This document shows positions 12,001 to 22,796 of a stretch of DNA of 64,000 nt, piece after piece (the stretch's first letter is position 1; each line of letters opens with the position of its first letter). Source of the stretch: Nissolia schottii. Its lineage: Eukaryota > Streptophyta > Magnoliopsida > Fabales > Fabaceae. The notes under the pieces were generated by a model. The model was not told the DNA's origin and did no database searches. It worked only from the letters and a program-made list of their open reading frames with translations. The position numbers were made by a program, and so were the translations under genes. The stretch covers positions 650,354 to 714,353 of the forward strand of contig QANU01105209.1 in assembly GCA_003254905.1 (NCBI GenBank), read 5' to 3'.

Positions 12001-12352
12001 GCAAACCACAAAGGCTCTTAAGAAATGGAGAAAAACCGCAAAAGATAAGAGCAAGTTAAGGAAAGCAGGGACAGATGCTGTTGGTGCCAATTCTGTTTCA
12101 GGGTACATGAGTGGGGAAAACACGCCAAGCACAGGTACATCCCCAATTCACTTGCTTCACAAGTACAACAAGCCAAGCCACATAGACACAGAGAGCGTTC
12201 TGTATTCACCACGATCTTACCCCTCTGATATAGAGTTCTCTGAGGCAGAGGGGTCATCTACTCCTCCTCATCATCATCACCATGAACTGAATGAAGAAAT
12301 GATGACAACAACAAGAGCGCATAACATCGATTTCTCTTTTGATAAGCCATGA
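78..12352 (+). CDS. MLO: MLO-like seven-transmembrane protein, clade V-like, 14 exons, 551 aa
   Basis: Exons that join in frame: 78-203, 694-751, 864-1087, 1211-1330, 1522-1582, 8346-8431, 8539-8613, 8750-8838, 8925-8974, 9341-9381, 9552-9725, 9848-9883, 10001-10129, 11966-12352; all introns are GT-AG. The product is a plasma-membrane protein with seven membrane segments, an extracellular N-terminus and a cytosolic C-terminus. Visible hallmarks are TWAVAAVC in TM1, the [14 protein letters not shown] region, the [10 protein letters not shown] loop, [10 protein letters not shown], and a C-terminal calmodulin-binding helix starting [13 protein letters not shown] with Trp at about residue 444. 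The tail carries SPIHLLH and ends close to DFSF, features I associate with dicot clade V MLOs (AtMLO2/6/12), which include powdery-mildew susceptibility genes. That clade call is from memory. Introns 5 and 13 carry large transposon insertions, yet the joined coding length (1656 nt) is divisible by three with no stop. The upstream promoter lies outside the window. Confidence 0.93.
1639..1800 (+). repeat. 5' LTR of the copia element
   Basis: 162 bp beginning TAATAGGGGG and ending CTGTTA. It matches the 3' LTR along its length apart from small indels. A TATATATAGAG box lies near 1740-1750, as expected for an LTR promoter. The usual TG...CA ends are not clear; the ends look like degenerate inverted repeats TAATAG/CTGTTA. 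Confidence 0.85.
1801..1810 (+). other. Primer binding site (initiator tRNA-Met type)
   Basis: TGGTATCAGA directly follows the 5' LTR. It matches the first ten bases of the TGGTATCAGAGC primer site typical of plant copia elements; the next bases (TGAC) depart from it. Confidence 0.85.
2088..3090 (+). pseudogene. copia gag remnant with CCHC zinc knuckle
   Basis: The reading frame opens at 2088 with a Ser/Thr-rich leader and the gag-typical stretch about a sequence that is moved into another frame near 2370. That second frame runs to a stop at 2644, and the following gag segment has a further stop near 2830. A zinc knuckle of the form C-x2-C-x4-H-x4-C lies at about 2971-3012 in the frame beginning at 2854. 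These breaks make it a pseudogene. The real gag would package element RNA in cytoplasmic particles. Confidence 0.88.
3195..4065 (+). pseudogene. copia protease and N-terminal integrase remnant
   Basis: The 3195-3665 frame carries the aspartic-protease region, but the active-site triad reads D-F-G-A instead of D-S/T-G-A (near 3253). A GAG-pre-integrase region follows with stops. The integrase core begins near 3800. The residue expected to be the first catalytic Asp, in the HA-x-IWG motif near 3815-3832, is Asn. The second Asp, in RSDNGPDF near 4008, is present. The frame stops at the nested insertion at 4066. Confidence 0.85.
4066..6191. mobile_element. Solo LTR (or non-autonomous LTR element) nested in copia integrase
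   Basis: 2126 bp with perfect terminal inverted repeats TGTAACA/TGTTACA, beginning TGTAACACCCC and ending GGATGTTACA. It is flanked on both sides by TTATA (4061-4065 and 6192-6196), a perfect 5-bp target-site duplication. TG...CA ends, a 5-bp duplication, ~2.1-kb length and no recognisable gag-pol point to a solo LTR of a Ty3/gypsy-type element, left after LTR-LTR recombination. A TATA-rich run lies at 5626-5646. It contains two local tandem duplications, around 4590-4680 (a TTCTGTCTGTCCACA unit) and around 4827-4916 (a ~50-bp CTTTCGTACCATTGAC unit). Orientation cannot be fixed from the sequence. Confidence 0.85.
6192..8050 (+). pseudogene. copia integrase C-part, reverse transcriptase and RNase H remnants
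   Basis: Integrase resumes after the nested insertion with the ERKH region that holds the catalytic Glu (near 6236-6250), then the C-terminal region to about 6953. Reverse transcriptase follows near 6980-7690 with several stops (for example near 7300 and 7400). Its polymerase motif Y-V-D-D is intact at 7567-7578. At about 7690-7705 the frame jumps from the early thumb region (DLKFF) to the start of the RNase H region ([10 protein letters not shown]), so roughly 200 residues of the normal polyprotein are missing. RNase H ends near 8050. Confidence 0.88.
8064..8075 (+). other. Polypurine tract of the copia element
   Basis: A TTTGAGGGGGGG run directly abuts the 3' LTR at 8076, the expected site for plus-strand DNA priming. 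Confidence 0.85.
8076..8267 (+). repeat. 3' LTR of the copia element
   Basis: 192 bp, same ends as the 5' LTR. It is longer mainly because of a ~22-bp tandem duplication of a TTAGAGTTAGTTAAAGT unit near 8100-8138 and a short insertion near 8250. The substitutions and indels between the two LTRs show that the insertion is not very recent. Confidence 0.86.
10565..11825. mobile_element. Mutator-like non-autonomous element with ~340-bp terminal inverted repeats, in MLO intron 13
   Basis: Left arm 10565-10910 and right arm 11490-11825 are inverted copies, starting GGATGTTTTTACTC and ending GAGTAAAAACGTC. Flanks are GACATTTTAG (10555-10564) and GACATTTCAG (11826-11835), a 9-10 bp target-site duplication with one mismatch, as for Mutator-like elements. 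The arms carry repeated GC-rich modules (GCCAACAAGGG...GAATTC, GCGTGGCATGCCACGC) that are palindromic in themselves. The ~580-bp centre has no coding signal. It contains a short telomere-like run GGTTTAGGGTTTAGGG near 11104-11119. Confidence 0.82.
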
Positions 12353-13194
12353 AATTTGGCTATGATTTGAAGGACTCTTGTGGCTGTGTCAACAGAATTT
12401 TAGTTTAACTGTTAATATTATTAGCCAAGATTTGAGTTCATAATCGCATCAAAAGGTCCAAAACATCATTTTCATACAGCATTGTAAGTAAGATTCTATA
12501 GGGGCTATGGCTCTCCAAGTACCGTTTTTATCGGTACTCGAATCCAATATCATTTTGTCACTCTAACTTTTTTATTGAGCACTTGCGTTGGGCCTAAGTA
12601 TTGACAATACTATTCCGATTTTGATTTTTAAATAGATCTTAAGAAAAAATTTGACCAATTCAGGATTAAGCTTTCCATCATTTTTAAATAAGAAGTTTAG
12701 TCAAATAATTCCTCATAATACTTAAAACTATTATCAATTTTTTAATGTTAGCTGAATTAACATAACTGCTTCGTTTGTTTTTTAAAATTCATTCCAAGAT
12801 TTTTAGGATTTTCTTATTTCTTCTTCATGGGTTTTGGCTCCATCACTACATAAAGATAAAGCATTTACCTAGCTTGAAAATCAAAAGATTTTTCATAATA
12901 TTAACGTAATTTTTCAAATATTGATCATTCAATGATTTGTTCTCACTGAATGATACTGATTTGGTCATAATTAACAATAACTTATAAATTATATAATCTC
13001 AGAAAAAGTTCAGCCAGTGACCAACTTAGTGCAAATGATATTTCAAAGATCAGACCAAAATATTGAAAATCTTTCAGTGGCTGATATGTGATTTTTGTAG
13101 GCATGATTTCCTCTAAATCTTTAAATGGAATAAGGAAGTACTTTATAAATTTTTTTGATAATTTGGATGATGTGTCAATTTTAAACTAAGTATA
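12353..13194. other. MLO 3' flank, no gene seen
   Basis: Likely 3' UTR of the first MLO gene for a few hundred bases, followed by AT-rich intergenic DNA. No ORF with family character was found. Confidence 0.6.
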
Positions 13195-13203
13195 TAGATT
13201 TAA

Positions 13204-13501
13204 GGGTTAATTAAGTTTTTAGTCCCTGTAATATGAAAAAATTTGGTTTTAGTCCCTCATGATAAGTTTTAGTCTCTGTAAAATGTGAAAATTTGATTTT
13301 GGTCCCTGTGAACAGTTGGTGATGGACAGTGATGTAGAAATGGTCCCTGATGACGGGTTAACTGACACGTCATCACCGTCCATTACCAACCGTTCACAGG
13401 GGCCAAAATCAAATTTTCACATTTTATAGGGACTAAAACTTGTCATGAGGGACTAAAACCAAACTTTTTCATATTACAGGGATTAAAAACTTAATTAACC
13501 C
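13204..13501. mobile_element. 298-bp palindromic MITE with perfect 9-bp target-site duplication
   Basis: The ends are GGGTTAATTAAG and CTTAATTAACCC, and the inverted arms extend nearly to the centre, so the whole element can fold into one hairpin. TAGATTTAA occurs on both sides (13195-13203 and 13502-13510), a perfect 9-bp duplication that points to the Mutator superfamily. The arms contain the repeated motif TTTTAGTCCCT/AGGGACTAAAA. Confidence 0.88.
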
Positions 13502-13510
13502 TAGATTTAA

Positions 13511-14423
13511 AGTTGATAAATCAAATTAACATATAAATTAGAAGATTGATAGTGATTTATATAAATTTTAAGCGCGAGTCTGATTTTTCTCCTTGTTTTA
13601 TTGTATTGTAATAAGGCTATTTGTTATTTCTCATACATTTGCTGTGTCACACTAAAATAAAAATTATATTTTAAATAATTTTATCTAATATTGTGTAAAA
13701 TAAAGTTTTTAAATCTAAATATTTAAATATATTTTTTGTGCACACTTTTATTAATAAATAAAAGTAGCCACCCGGCAAAAGCACTGAAATAATCCAATTG
13801 CGGTTGGTAAGTCAAATCGGTATTATTTTCATTCTTCCCTTCTTATGTGAAAGACGTTACTAACGAATTTCATTATCTCACAGCATTGCTTCTGTCACTT
13901 TCATAAGAATGTGACATGGAATATGTAGAACAGATAAAAATGATAAGTCGGAAGATTCCAAATCATTGCGTTTTACAGTGAGACGGCACTTTTAATTATT
14001 AATTATTATTAATAATCAAGTTAATAATAGAGTGATTATTATTAATAGAAAGGTTGAAAAGAGAAAACAAATGTATCAAGACAAAATCCAATCATGGCTT
14101 TGAACGTAACAGTAACCTTCAAATAGTTTAATAATCATGGCAGCTCATATAAGCTTGGCGGCATCTTTGTGAAGTCAAAAAGATTATGTTTTATAAAAAT
14201 TTGGTATATTACCAAATCCACCCATCTCCAACAAACGGCAAAGTATGTGACGCCTACATGAGTAGAGAATATAATATAATCTTTGTCCACAAAAAATTAT
14301 CCAGAAGAGTTGGGAAAAATATTTAAATTCTCAAAAAATAAGGACAAAGAGGTTTCAATAGCATAAGTAATGATCATTGGGATGAAGAGTGGCATATCTT
14401 TTATATTTCTATATTGAGGTTAA
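13511..14423. other. AT-rich intergenic DNA before the gap
   Basis: No gene-like ORF, tRNA or clear repeat was recognised. The sequence runs into the assembly gap. Confidence 0.6.
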
Positions 14424-15232
14424 NNNNNNNNNNNNNNNNNNNNNNNNNNNNNNNNNNNNNNNNNNNNNNNNNNNNNNNNNNNNNNNNNNNNNNNNNNNNN
14501 NNNNNNNNNNNNNNNNNNNNNNNNNNNNNNNNNNNNNNNNNNNNNNNNNNNNNNNNNNNNNNNNNNNNNNNNNNNNNNNNNNNNNNNNNNNNNNNNNNNN
14601 NNNNNNNNNNNNNNNNNNNNNNNNNNNNNNNNNNNNNNNNNNNNNNNNNNNNNNNNNNNNNNNNNNNNNNNNNNNNNNNNNNNNNNNNNNNNNNNNNNNN
14701 NNNNNNNNNNNNNNNNNNNNNNNNNNNNNNNNNNNNNNNNNNNNNNNNNNNNNNNNNNNNNNNNNNNNNNNNNNNNNNNNNNNNNNNNNNNNNNNNNNNN
14801 NNNNNNNNNNNNNNNNNNNNNNNNNNNNNNNNNNNNNNNNNNNNNNNNNNNNNNNNNNNNNNNNNNNNNNNNNNNNNNNNNNNNNNNNNNNNNNNNNNNN
14901 NNNNNNNNNNNNNNNNNNNNNNNNNNNNNNNNNNNNNNNNNNNNNNNNNNNNNNNNNNNNNNNNNNNNNNNNNNNNNNNNNNNNNNNNNNNNNNNNNNNN
15001 NNNNNNNNNNNNNNNNNNNNNNNNNNNNNNNNNNNNNNNNNNNNNNNNNNNNNNNNNNNNNNNNNNNNNNNNNNNNNNNNNNNNNNNNNNNNNNNNNNNN
15101 NNNNNNNNNNNNNNNNNNNNNNNNNNNNNNNNNNNNNNNNNNNNNNNNNNNNNNNNNNNNNNNNNNNNNNNNNNNNNNNNNNNNNNNNNNNNNNNNNNNN
15201 NNNNNNNNNNNNNNNNNNNNNNNNNNNNNNNN
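14424..15232. other. Assembly gap (809 N)
   Basis: An unbroken run of N. Any reading frame crossing it is meaningless. The sequence on its right edge is GC-rich and palindromic (TGCCACGTGGCA near 15261), then turns into a MITE-type terminal repeat, so the gap probably covers a hard-to-assemble inverted-repeat element. Confidence 0.97.
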
Positions 15233-15458
15233 TCGGGTCGGGTCATGGGTTTTGCGGGTTATGCCACGTGGCATCCCGCGTGGCGCGCCGCATCAGCGCC
15301 GCGTCAGCGCCTGACGTGTCCACGTCAGCACAGTCAACTCTCATACATTTCCAGGGACTAAAACCAAACTTTTCAATTTTTCAGGGACTAAAACTTTTAT
15401 ACAGGGACTAAAACCAAACTTTTCAATATTACAAGGACTAAAAACTTAATTAACCCAA
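15233..15458. mobile_element. Right part of an element related to the 13.2-kb MITE, left part lost in the gap
   Basis: 15350-15458 carries repeated AGGGACTAAAACCAAACTTTTCAAT units and ends ACTTAATTAACCC, the same terminal sequence as the MITE at 13204-13501. The preceding 100 bp are unusually GC-rich (CGCGTGGCGCGCCGC). The matching left end is not visible, presumably within the N run. Confidence 0.7.
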
Positions 15459-16745
15459 AATCTTTTAAGTATAACGCCTTATTTAATTTAATTTAATAAT
15501 AGAATACTAAATATTTTATGAGTTTAACTTTGATATATTACTAATACAAATGATAGATGTTAGTATGTATACGAGGGAATAATAATGTAAAACTCATTTA
15601 TACTAACGTTGCATTCAAATTAAATCATATTTTATTTTATACTATATTATTAAATTCTTTTACTATATAGGCTTTTTGGTGTTTTTTTATGATATATACA
15701 TATATATATATATAGATTGGAAATATAAATAAATAATAAATATATCACAATTATTACCTCTTACATTATTTAAATAAAAAAAAATAAAATCTTAATTTTG
15801 TTTATTATTTATCTCTGACATTATTGTGATCAAATCTCTTACATTTATATTTGATATTATTACCTTTAATAACAAGTAATAAATAATATATTAAACGTAA
15901 TTTTATTCTCTTTGAATTGTCCACCAAATTAAATGCCGAATAATTTATTACATTGTTATATTCCTAAAACACATATTTATCATATATTTTTTAACCTAAC
16001 ATTATTATATTCCTAATATAAGTTTATATTAATCTAAAATTGTTTGATATATTTTTTACATACATCAAAATTAATGTAATATATTTATTGAAAATGTATG
16101 AAAATAAGATATATTCCATCATTGATGTTCAAATTTTATGAATTTTGACTATAATCGTTAGTTATGATTCAAAGATTGAGATTATTAACATTTAAATTTT
16201 ACAAAATATTATTTTAGGATTTATTGGAGTAACTTACATTTTGTAGGAGCACCCTTTCAAATTTTTTTATCAAACCAAGTCTCAGAAATATAATTTGACC
16301 ACCCCTAATTAAGGATTACAAAGATTAATCGAATATCCATATCTAAATATTTTAAAATTTAAATTCTTAATCTTATTATTATTATTATTATTATATGGTC
16401 AAAACCGGTTATTGACTACACCGAATTATAGTATCTTTTGCAAAATAATCCAAATAATGTTTTTTTTTCTCGATTTGTTTGACTATTATTTATGAGTCTG
16501 TCGAAATATTTTTTGATATATAGCTCATAATTTTATTTTGTATATTTATTTATTCCGGCTAATTTTGATGAGAATGTGTAATGAGTGTGAGCATATTAAT
16601 TAGATACAGATACAGAGAATAAATAATAAGAGGTCCAATGTTTTTTTTGAGCGAGTAGCGTGCTGATATAATAATAAATAAAATACAGACAGAGAGGGAG
16701 TGTGTGTGAGTGCCCCATTGCCTTACTGTTTTTGACACACTCAAC
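15459..16745. other. AT-rich intergenic DNA upstream of the S-acyltransferase gene
   Basis: Very AT-rich with (AT)n near 15700-15714 and (ATT)n near 16373-16393. No gene was seen. The last few hundred bases should include the promoter of the following gene. Confidence 0.6.
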
Positions 16746-16752
16746 TCAGAAC

Positions 16753-16773
16753 GAGAGAGAGAGAGAGAGAGAG
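16753..16773 (+). repeat. (GA)n / (TTC)n leader of the S-acyltransferase gene
   Basis: A GA run followed by CTCTCT and (TTC)n at 16774-16795, about 200 bp before the ATG at 16989. Such GA/CT tracts are frequent in plant 5' leaders and core promoters. Confidence 0.7.
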
Positions 16774-16988
16774 GCTCTCTCTTCTTCTTCTTCTTTTGTC
16801 ATCGTTGAATTTGACTTTGCGAACCCTAACCTTGGAATTCAGAACCCAACCTACCTCACTCACACTCTCTCTTGTTTCACTAATCGGAGAGTGAGACATT
16901 TCAATGCTTGAAACTTAGAAGCAGATGCTTCTTCTTCTGCTGCTGATTTTGATTTCGTAGAGAGTGAGAAAATAGGTCTTTAAAAGTG

Positions 16989-19900
16989 ATGGCTAGGCGT
17001 CATGGATGGGAGCTTCCTTTTCACACTTTCCAGGTACACTCCCACTCTCTCTCTCACTCTTCCAAATGCCGCCTATTATCATGTCCTACCTTCTTTTTCT
17101 TTTCTTTTTTTTTTATTTTTTTATTTTTTTGTATCTTCCTAGTTGGAGAAGGGGTTTTTCTTTCAACTTTCCTCTAATTTCCATCTTCTGGCTGTTCTAC
17201 CTTTTGACTTTCTCTTTCACCTTTTTTTTTTCGCGGTTATAATATCCTCATGCAATTACTTGTCACTTTGCTTCATTTCCTGATTGATTCCTTATAATCT
17301 CTGTTTTTTCTCTGCGAAATCTCATGAGTGCTTCCTGTATATGCTGTACCCGTGCCTTTCTACGAAGATGGCTATATTCATTTTTATTTTTTTTAATTTT
17401 TTTTATAAAAATGGAAACCGCATTACCTGCTTTATCAATAACTTGCCACTGAAAATTGCTTCCTGTTATCAGAATTGGGTGTCATGTTAGTGGGGGTAAG
17501 AGGCACTATATATTTGCGGTGTATTATGCTAAAATCTTGACACATCATCCTGATGGATTGTATTCTGACAAAATTCTGGCTGTGTAGCATTGTTGTTTTC
17601 CACTGCATTCCAAGTAATGAGTTTACTGTTTTCATCATATTTTCATTTGCAGAAGGTGATATTTTAGGTTGAATGACATTGAGTATTGAAATTTCAACCA
17701 CTTAGCAGATTCTTGAGTGGATGTTTTATATGTACTTCTTTACGAGGCTGCCAAGTCTTATTTTAGTTTAGTTTTTATAGTATGGAAGAGTTTAATGATC
17801 TTTGCGAGTGAATTCTTGAACTGTACTGGCATTCACAGCTGATAGTCTCATATACCTTTTTTCTATACTGCTTGTGAACAGGTTGTGGCTATAACGGTTT
17901 TTTTCTTGTTATCCATTGCATATTATGCCTTCTTTGCTCCTTTTCTTGGAAAGGACATTTATGAATACATTGCGCTTGGTGTTTATTCCGTACTGGTGAG
18001 CATCATTCTGATTCTTTTCTGATCTCCTTCCATCCTCCTTTTGTGTTTATTTTAGAAAATTCATTCAATATATTGGATTCGATATTCCTTCGCCGACTTC
18101 TACTTAAATTTTGATTTTCAGGCTCTCTCTGTATTCCTTCTTTATGTTCGGTGCACTGCCATTGATCCTGCTGATTTGGGAGTACTGGTTGACTGTGACA
18201 AGACATCAAAGAGCAAATCAAAACATGATGAAGAGTTGGCAGGTTGGATTTTGCATGCTGCTGGTGTCTATTGATATGACTTTCGTACTTTAAGTTTTCT
18301 CTTCTGATCCTATTTAAGCCAGGATTTAACCTTAAACATAACCATTTAACAGTTCCAACTTCCAAGAAATTTATTATACTCTGTTATAAGAGCATTGCTA
18401 AACCGCTCCCCTAAGAGAAAGAACTGCACTGAAATTACTTATACGGTAATGACAGTGTTGGCTATGCTATTTGTGACTGCGCACAAACCTAAAGCAGTTA
18501 TCACATGTTTTTCTATGCCTTTAATATCATTTTGTTACCACTCTTTCACGTGCTTTAGCCTTTTCCTTCTTATATTGTCACTTTGTTTGTTGCCTCCTGT
18601 ATGGCATATGCAGACAGATTGTCTTGGCTTTACTTTCCTAACTGATTTGGCAATGATACTTGTTTTTGATATATTGGGATATAACGGCAACAAATACAAT
18701 GTCTTGTGCCTTTAATAGCAATTTTCATTGCAATTTTATAATTTGTCATGTTATTTCTATTGCAGAACCCAGCAAGATTGGACTAAAGGGGGAAGCAATG
18801 TCTGAACGGCATAATTCAAATTGGTGCTCCAAAATCGGATGCTTCTTCTGTAGTTTCCTTGTTAGAGAAGATTGCCGCAGTAATGAAGATATTCTACAGC
18901 AACAATCTGGAGAGGAGGATGCTTTATTCTGTACTTTGTGCAATGCTGAGGCAGGCATTCTTACTGGAATAGCTTACTTGGTTTTCCTTAGTTCTCCCAA
19001 ATAAAGCCAAAAACGTAAAATTGAAAATTATGTAGAAAAAGAAAATATAAAGATAGGATTTCCTTTGGATGCAGCTCAGCTTGATTCTATTTAGATAAAT
19101 CCAAAGTCTGCTTTCCAAAGCTTCCGTGCATATAGATAAGCAGATCAGAAAAACTTCTTCCATAGAAATCCTTTTTGTAAATGCTTCCTGTTTGTTCAAG
19201 AATAACTTAATAACCCTTTTTTAACAAAAAGTAAGTAATATTTGGATTGTTCATCATACACCATATTATCACTTTTCTTCCTGATGCTCCATTTATAAAA
19301 AAATATCTAATCTTAGAGTTTCCTTTCATTTACGTGCGTCTCCAAAAATTGGAAAAACCATGATGTATTTACATCTTATAAGTTTTATTTTGCAGGTGCA
19401 CAAGTTCAGTAAGCATTGTAGAAGTTGTGACAAATGTGTTGATGGGTTTGATCACCATTGCCGGGTAATTTTGTTTTAATGCCACTCCAAGCCCTTTATT
19501 GGGTAATTTCAAATTAAATCCTCATTTTTGGATTGTGCTAGTCTCGGGTCGAACAATCTGTTGTATTATGAAAAAATTGGTAGTGCAGGGTCAGATCAAT
19601 CTTTTAAAAGCTCACTTTCACTTATTAGCATCCCTTTTGGGAAGTTCATTTTTCTTTTGAAGTTATTGTTTGTCAGATGCTCCGATCGTCTCCAACCTAT
19701 TTCTCCTGTAATGCTTGCAAGTTGCAATGCAGACAGTGAGTGATGTCAGTGAAATTATCCAGAACTAGACTATAATTGTTAGCTTTTTTGGGACCTAAGA
19801 TGCTGTGTGCAGTTGATGTCTTAACTTGTGTATTCGTCTTCCTTAACTTTTAGTTTCTTAAAAGAGGTCATTATCATATTCTTTCATTGGGTTTTTTCAG

Positions 19901-22215
19901 TGGTTGAACAATTGTGTTGGAAGGAAGAATTATATCACATTTGTGTGCCTTATGGCAGTGAGCCTAGTTTGGGTAAGTTGACAGAAGGAGGTTATCCTAA
20001 ATGTAATTCCTGGTGCCCACCTCTCCCCACTTTCCCCCTTCATTTTTACATGAAAAGAACATTCCTGGTTAGAATTCTGTAATTGTCTTACTTTATGTTC
20101 ACTCATGTTACAGCTTATAGTTGAATGTGGAGTGGGGATTGCTGTGCTTGTCCGATGCTTTGTTGATAAGAGGGGTACAGAAAGTCAGATAGCTGAAAAG
20201 CTCGGAGCTGGGTTCTCTCGGGTTCCATTTGCTGTTATAGTGGTACGTTCACTAGCTTTTCCTTCAGAGTTTTATTCTCCATTCTTATAGAAGAATAATG
20301 TGTTAATTGATATACATTACAAACATTCAATTGAATCTCATGTGAACTTATTATTTAAATAATTTGTTCTTTTGTTGTTTGGAGATCTGTTTTAAATATT
20401 TATCAGTTGTGTTTGCTGGAAATTGTTCAACATTCACTTCAATTACTCATCCAATCTTTGAACATGTTTCACTAGTTGAGTAGTTAATTGTTCCTATATA
20501 GGAAATATTTTTACAAAGGATTCCTTTCTTTTACACAATTTCAAATCTTTAACAGGCCATATGCACAGCAGTTTCTTTCATGGCAACTTTACCTTTGGGA
20601 GAATTGTTCTTTTTTCATATGATCCTGATTCGAAAGGTAAGGTCACAAACTTCTCCTCTTGCTGGCATATGGATATTCTAAGCTGTCATTTTCTTTTACA
20701 GGGTATTACGACATATGAGTATGTTGTTGCCATGAGAACTCTAAGTGAACCGCCTGGGCCTTCAGTTGATGGGGGTGAGCAGCAAAGTCTACCATCATCT
20801 CCTACTAGTTCAGCTGTCACTGCAATTAGTGGAAGAAGTTCTGTTGGAATGAGTTTGCAATACAAAGGTGCATGGTGTACACCTCCACGAATCTTTATGG
20901 ATCACCAGGTACTTCTATCTCTGTATAATAGCCTGAATCATATGACTTGAAGCATCATTGAAGGATATTCAGCTATCTTGCAACATTTCATTCGATAATT
21001 ACAGATAGATGTTGGAAGCAAGATTTGAATGGAGCAAAATGTTTTGCAAAACACAAAATGGCATTTCTATACATTATAAGGAGCCATTAGTCTTTGGAAC
21101 ATTATGTTCTTTAATTTTGGTAACGTATAATGCCATTTCTATGCATGATTTTTTTCCATGGTTAATAGTAATGAAGAACTACTTGAGTGTAACAGGTTGA
21201 AATGTTTAGAGGCATACCCATTAAGAATTGTTCTTTAGTTGAATGTTGATTAACTACCCTTCTATCTTAAAAAAGATTGGTCAGCTGTTTTGCATTGGAT
21301 AAGCAGGATGAAATTATACCACATCTGGAACCCGGGCGGCTACCATCCACTGTTGATCCAGATGCAGTACAGCCACTTGACAAGGGGAAAAAATTGAACC
21401 AGCGCAATGTGCGAATAAGTGCATGGAAACTTGCAAAACTTGATTCTAATGAGGCAGCTAAGGCAGCTGCCAAAGCTAGAGCATCATCATCTGTGCTTCG
21501 TCCAATTAGTTCTCGATCTCATCCATATGATGTTGATCATTTATCCAGCAGCAATGTGAGTGGAAGAAGCAGCCCAATTAGCAGTCAAGGATTTCATAAC
21601 AAACATGATACAGCAGGGACATCAAAATTATCTCCTTACAAGGGCTCATATCCTCCAAGTCAAGCAAGCAAGGAAGACATAGATTCGTGTCAGCACAGTA
21701 TGAGCAACTTCAGCAGTCCTCAAGTCTCCAACTTAACTCCTTCACCAATGCAGAGGCCAAGTCTGAACAGGGACCATTTCAACCCAATGTATCAACAACC
21801 ATCAGGAAATCAGTCTCCTTCATCAGCTAAGGAAAGTGAAGGGAATATAAATCCGGTTCAGGAAAATGTTTCACGTGTACCAATGAGAAGTAACAACTTA
21901 GCTGTTCCTGAGAACAGAAGATCGTCGGTGTTTTGGGACCAAGCAGCTGGGCGCTTTGTCTCATCCTCATCATCCATAAGTCATGGCAGTTCTCAGGTTT
22001 CTGGAACGGAGTTATTGTACAGCGGCCGTTCTATATTTTTTGGCAGTCCTGTTGTGAATGAACAAGCAACTACGGGAACAAGAAATAGCAGCTCAGTAGC
22101 TGGTATTCCAGATAGAGATTCTGCATTAAGGGAATTTCAGCAAGGTAGATCACATAGGGGTGGCCAGCTTCCTGTGTTTGTTCCCGGTTATTCCCAGCAA
22201 AACAAGTTCTCTTAG
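16989..22215 (+). CDS. PAT: DHHC-type protein S-acyltransferase (palmitoyltransferase), 10 exons, 643 aa
   Basis: Exons: 16989-17033, 17882-17995, 18122-18242, 18766-18950, 19396-19464, 19901-19972, 20114-20242, 20556-20636, 20702-20908, 21307-22215; they join in frame (1932 nt). The enzyme transfers palmitate from its own Cys to Cys residues of membrane-bound proteins. The zinc-binding DHHC-CRD spans exons 4-6: [25 protein letters not shown] with the catalytic DHHC, then [11 protein letters not shown]. Two membrane segments precede it (exons 2 and 3) and two follow (exons 7 and 8). [10 protein letters not shown] and the AWCTPPR motif follow, then a long Ser-rich cytosolic tail. It resembles Arabidopsis PAT19/20-type enzymes from memory. 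Intron 4 has a GC donor (AG|GCAGGC at 18951); no nearby GT would keep the CTLCNAE cysteines. Confidence 0.93.
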
Positions 22216-22788
22216 ACTACTTCAAGTCCTTGAGCATTAATTTATGAGAGATGCTATTTGTACAACCCAAATTTGATAACCTACCTACAACCAAGAGACA
22301 ATGGTGGGGGAAAAAAAGAAAAAAAAAAGAAAAAGATGAGTTGTCAATTGGAGTTGTACAAATATCTTTTTCTCTTGATTTATCACGGCAATATTTTTCT
22401 ACTGTTTTTATTTTTGAATAGAATTTCTAAGCCTAGACATTCTATCTTGCACTAAGTGTCTGCCTTTAACTCCTTGTCGTCACTGTGTGGTTTAATGCAT
22501 CGCCATTCCATCTGTACAGGCTAATGGATCTTAACTTTTCACTGTACTAACTGATTGACCACTATGATCGCATTTGAACTTTGAATGTGATGTCTGGTAA
22601 CGACATATTTCATATATCTTTTGCTGCTCCTCCTGGTATATTGCCATCCATATTTATTTAGTGTGAAACATAACAGTTGCCCACTAAATTATGAATTTAC
22701 GCTTTGGAGATAGGAAAAATTAGGAGCACGCTATAGTGGAAGATCGAAGTAGTTCCAAAAGCAGGCTTCTTCGTTTTGAAAATATTCA
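22216..22788. other. 3' flank of the S-acyltransferase gene
   Basis: Probably 3' UTR (an A-rich run at 22310-22335) and short intergenic DNA. No other gene was seen. Confidence 0.6.
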
Positions 22789-22796
22789 GTCACAAA

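Noticed and set aside
14389..15411. Open frames of 280-340 codons on both strands
   Set aside because: They run through the N gap and consist almost entirely of undefined residues.
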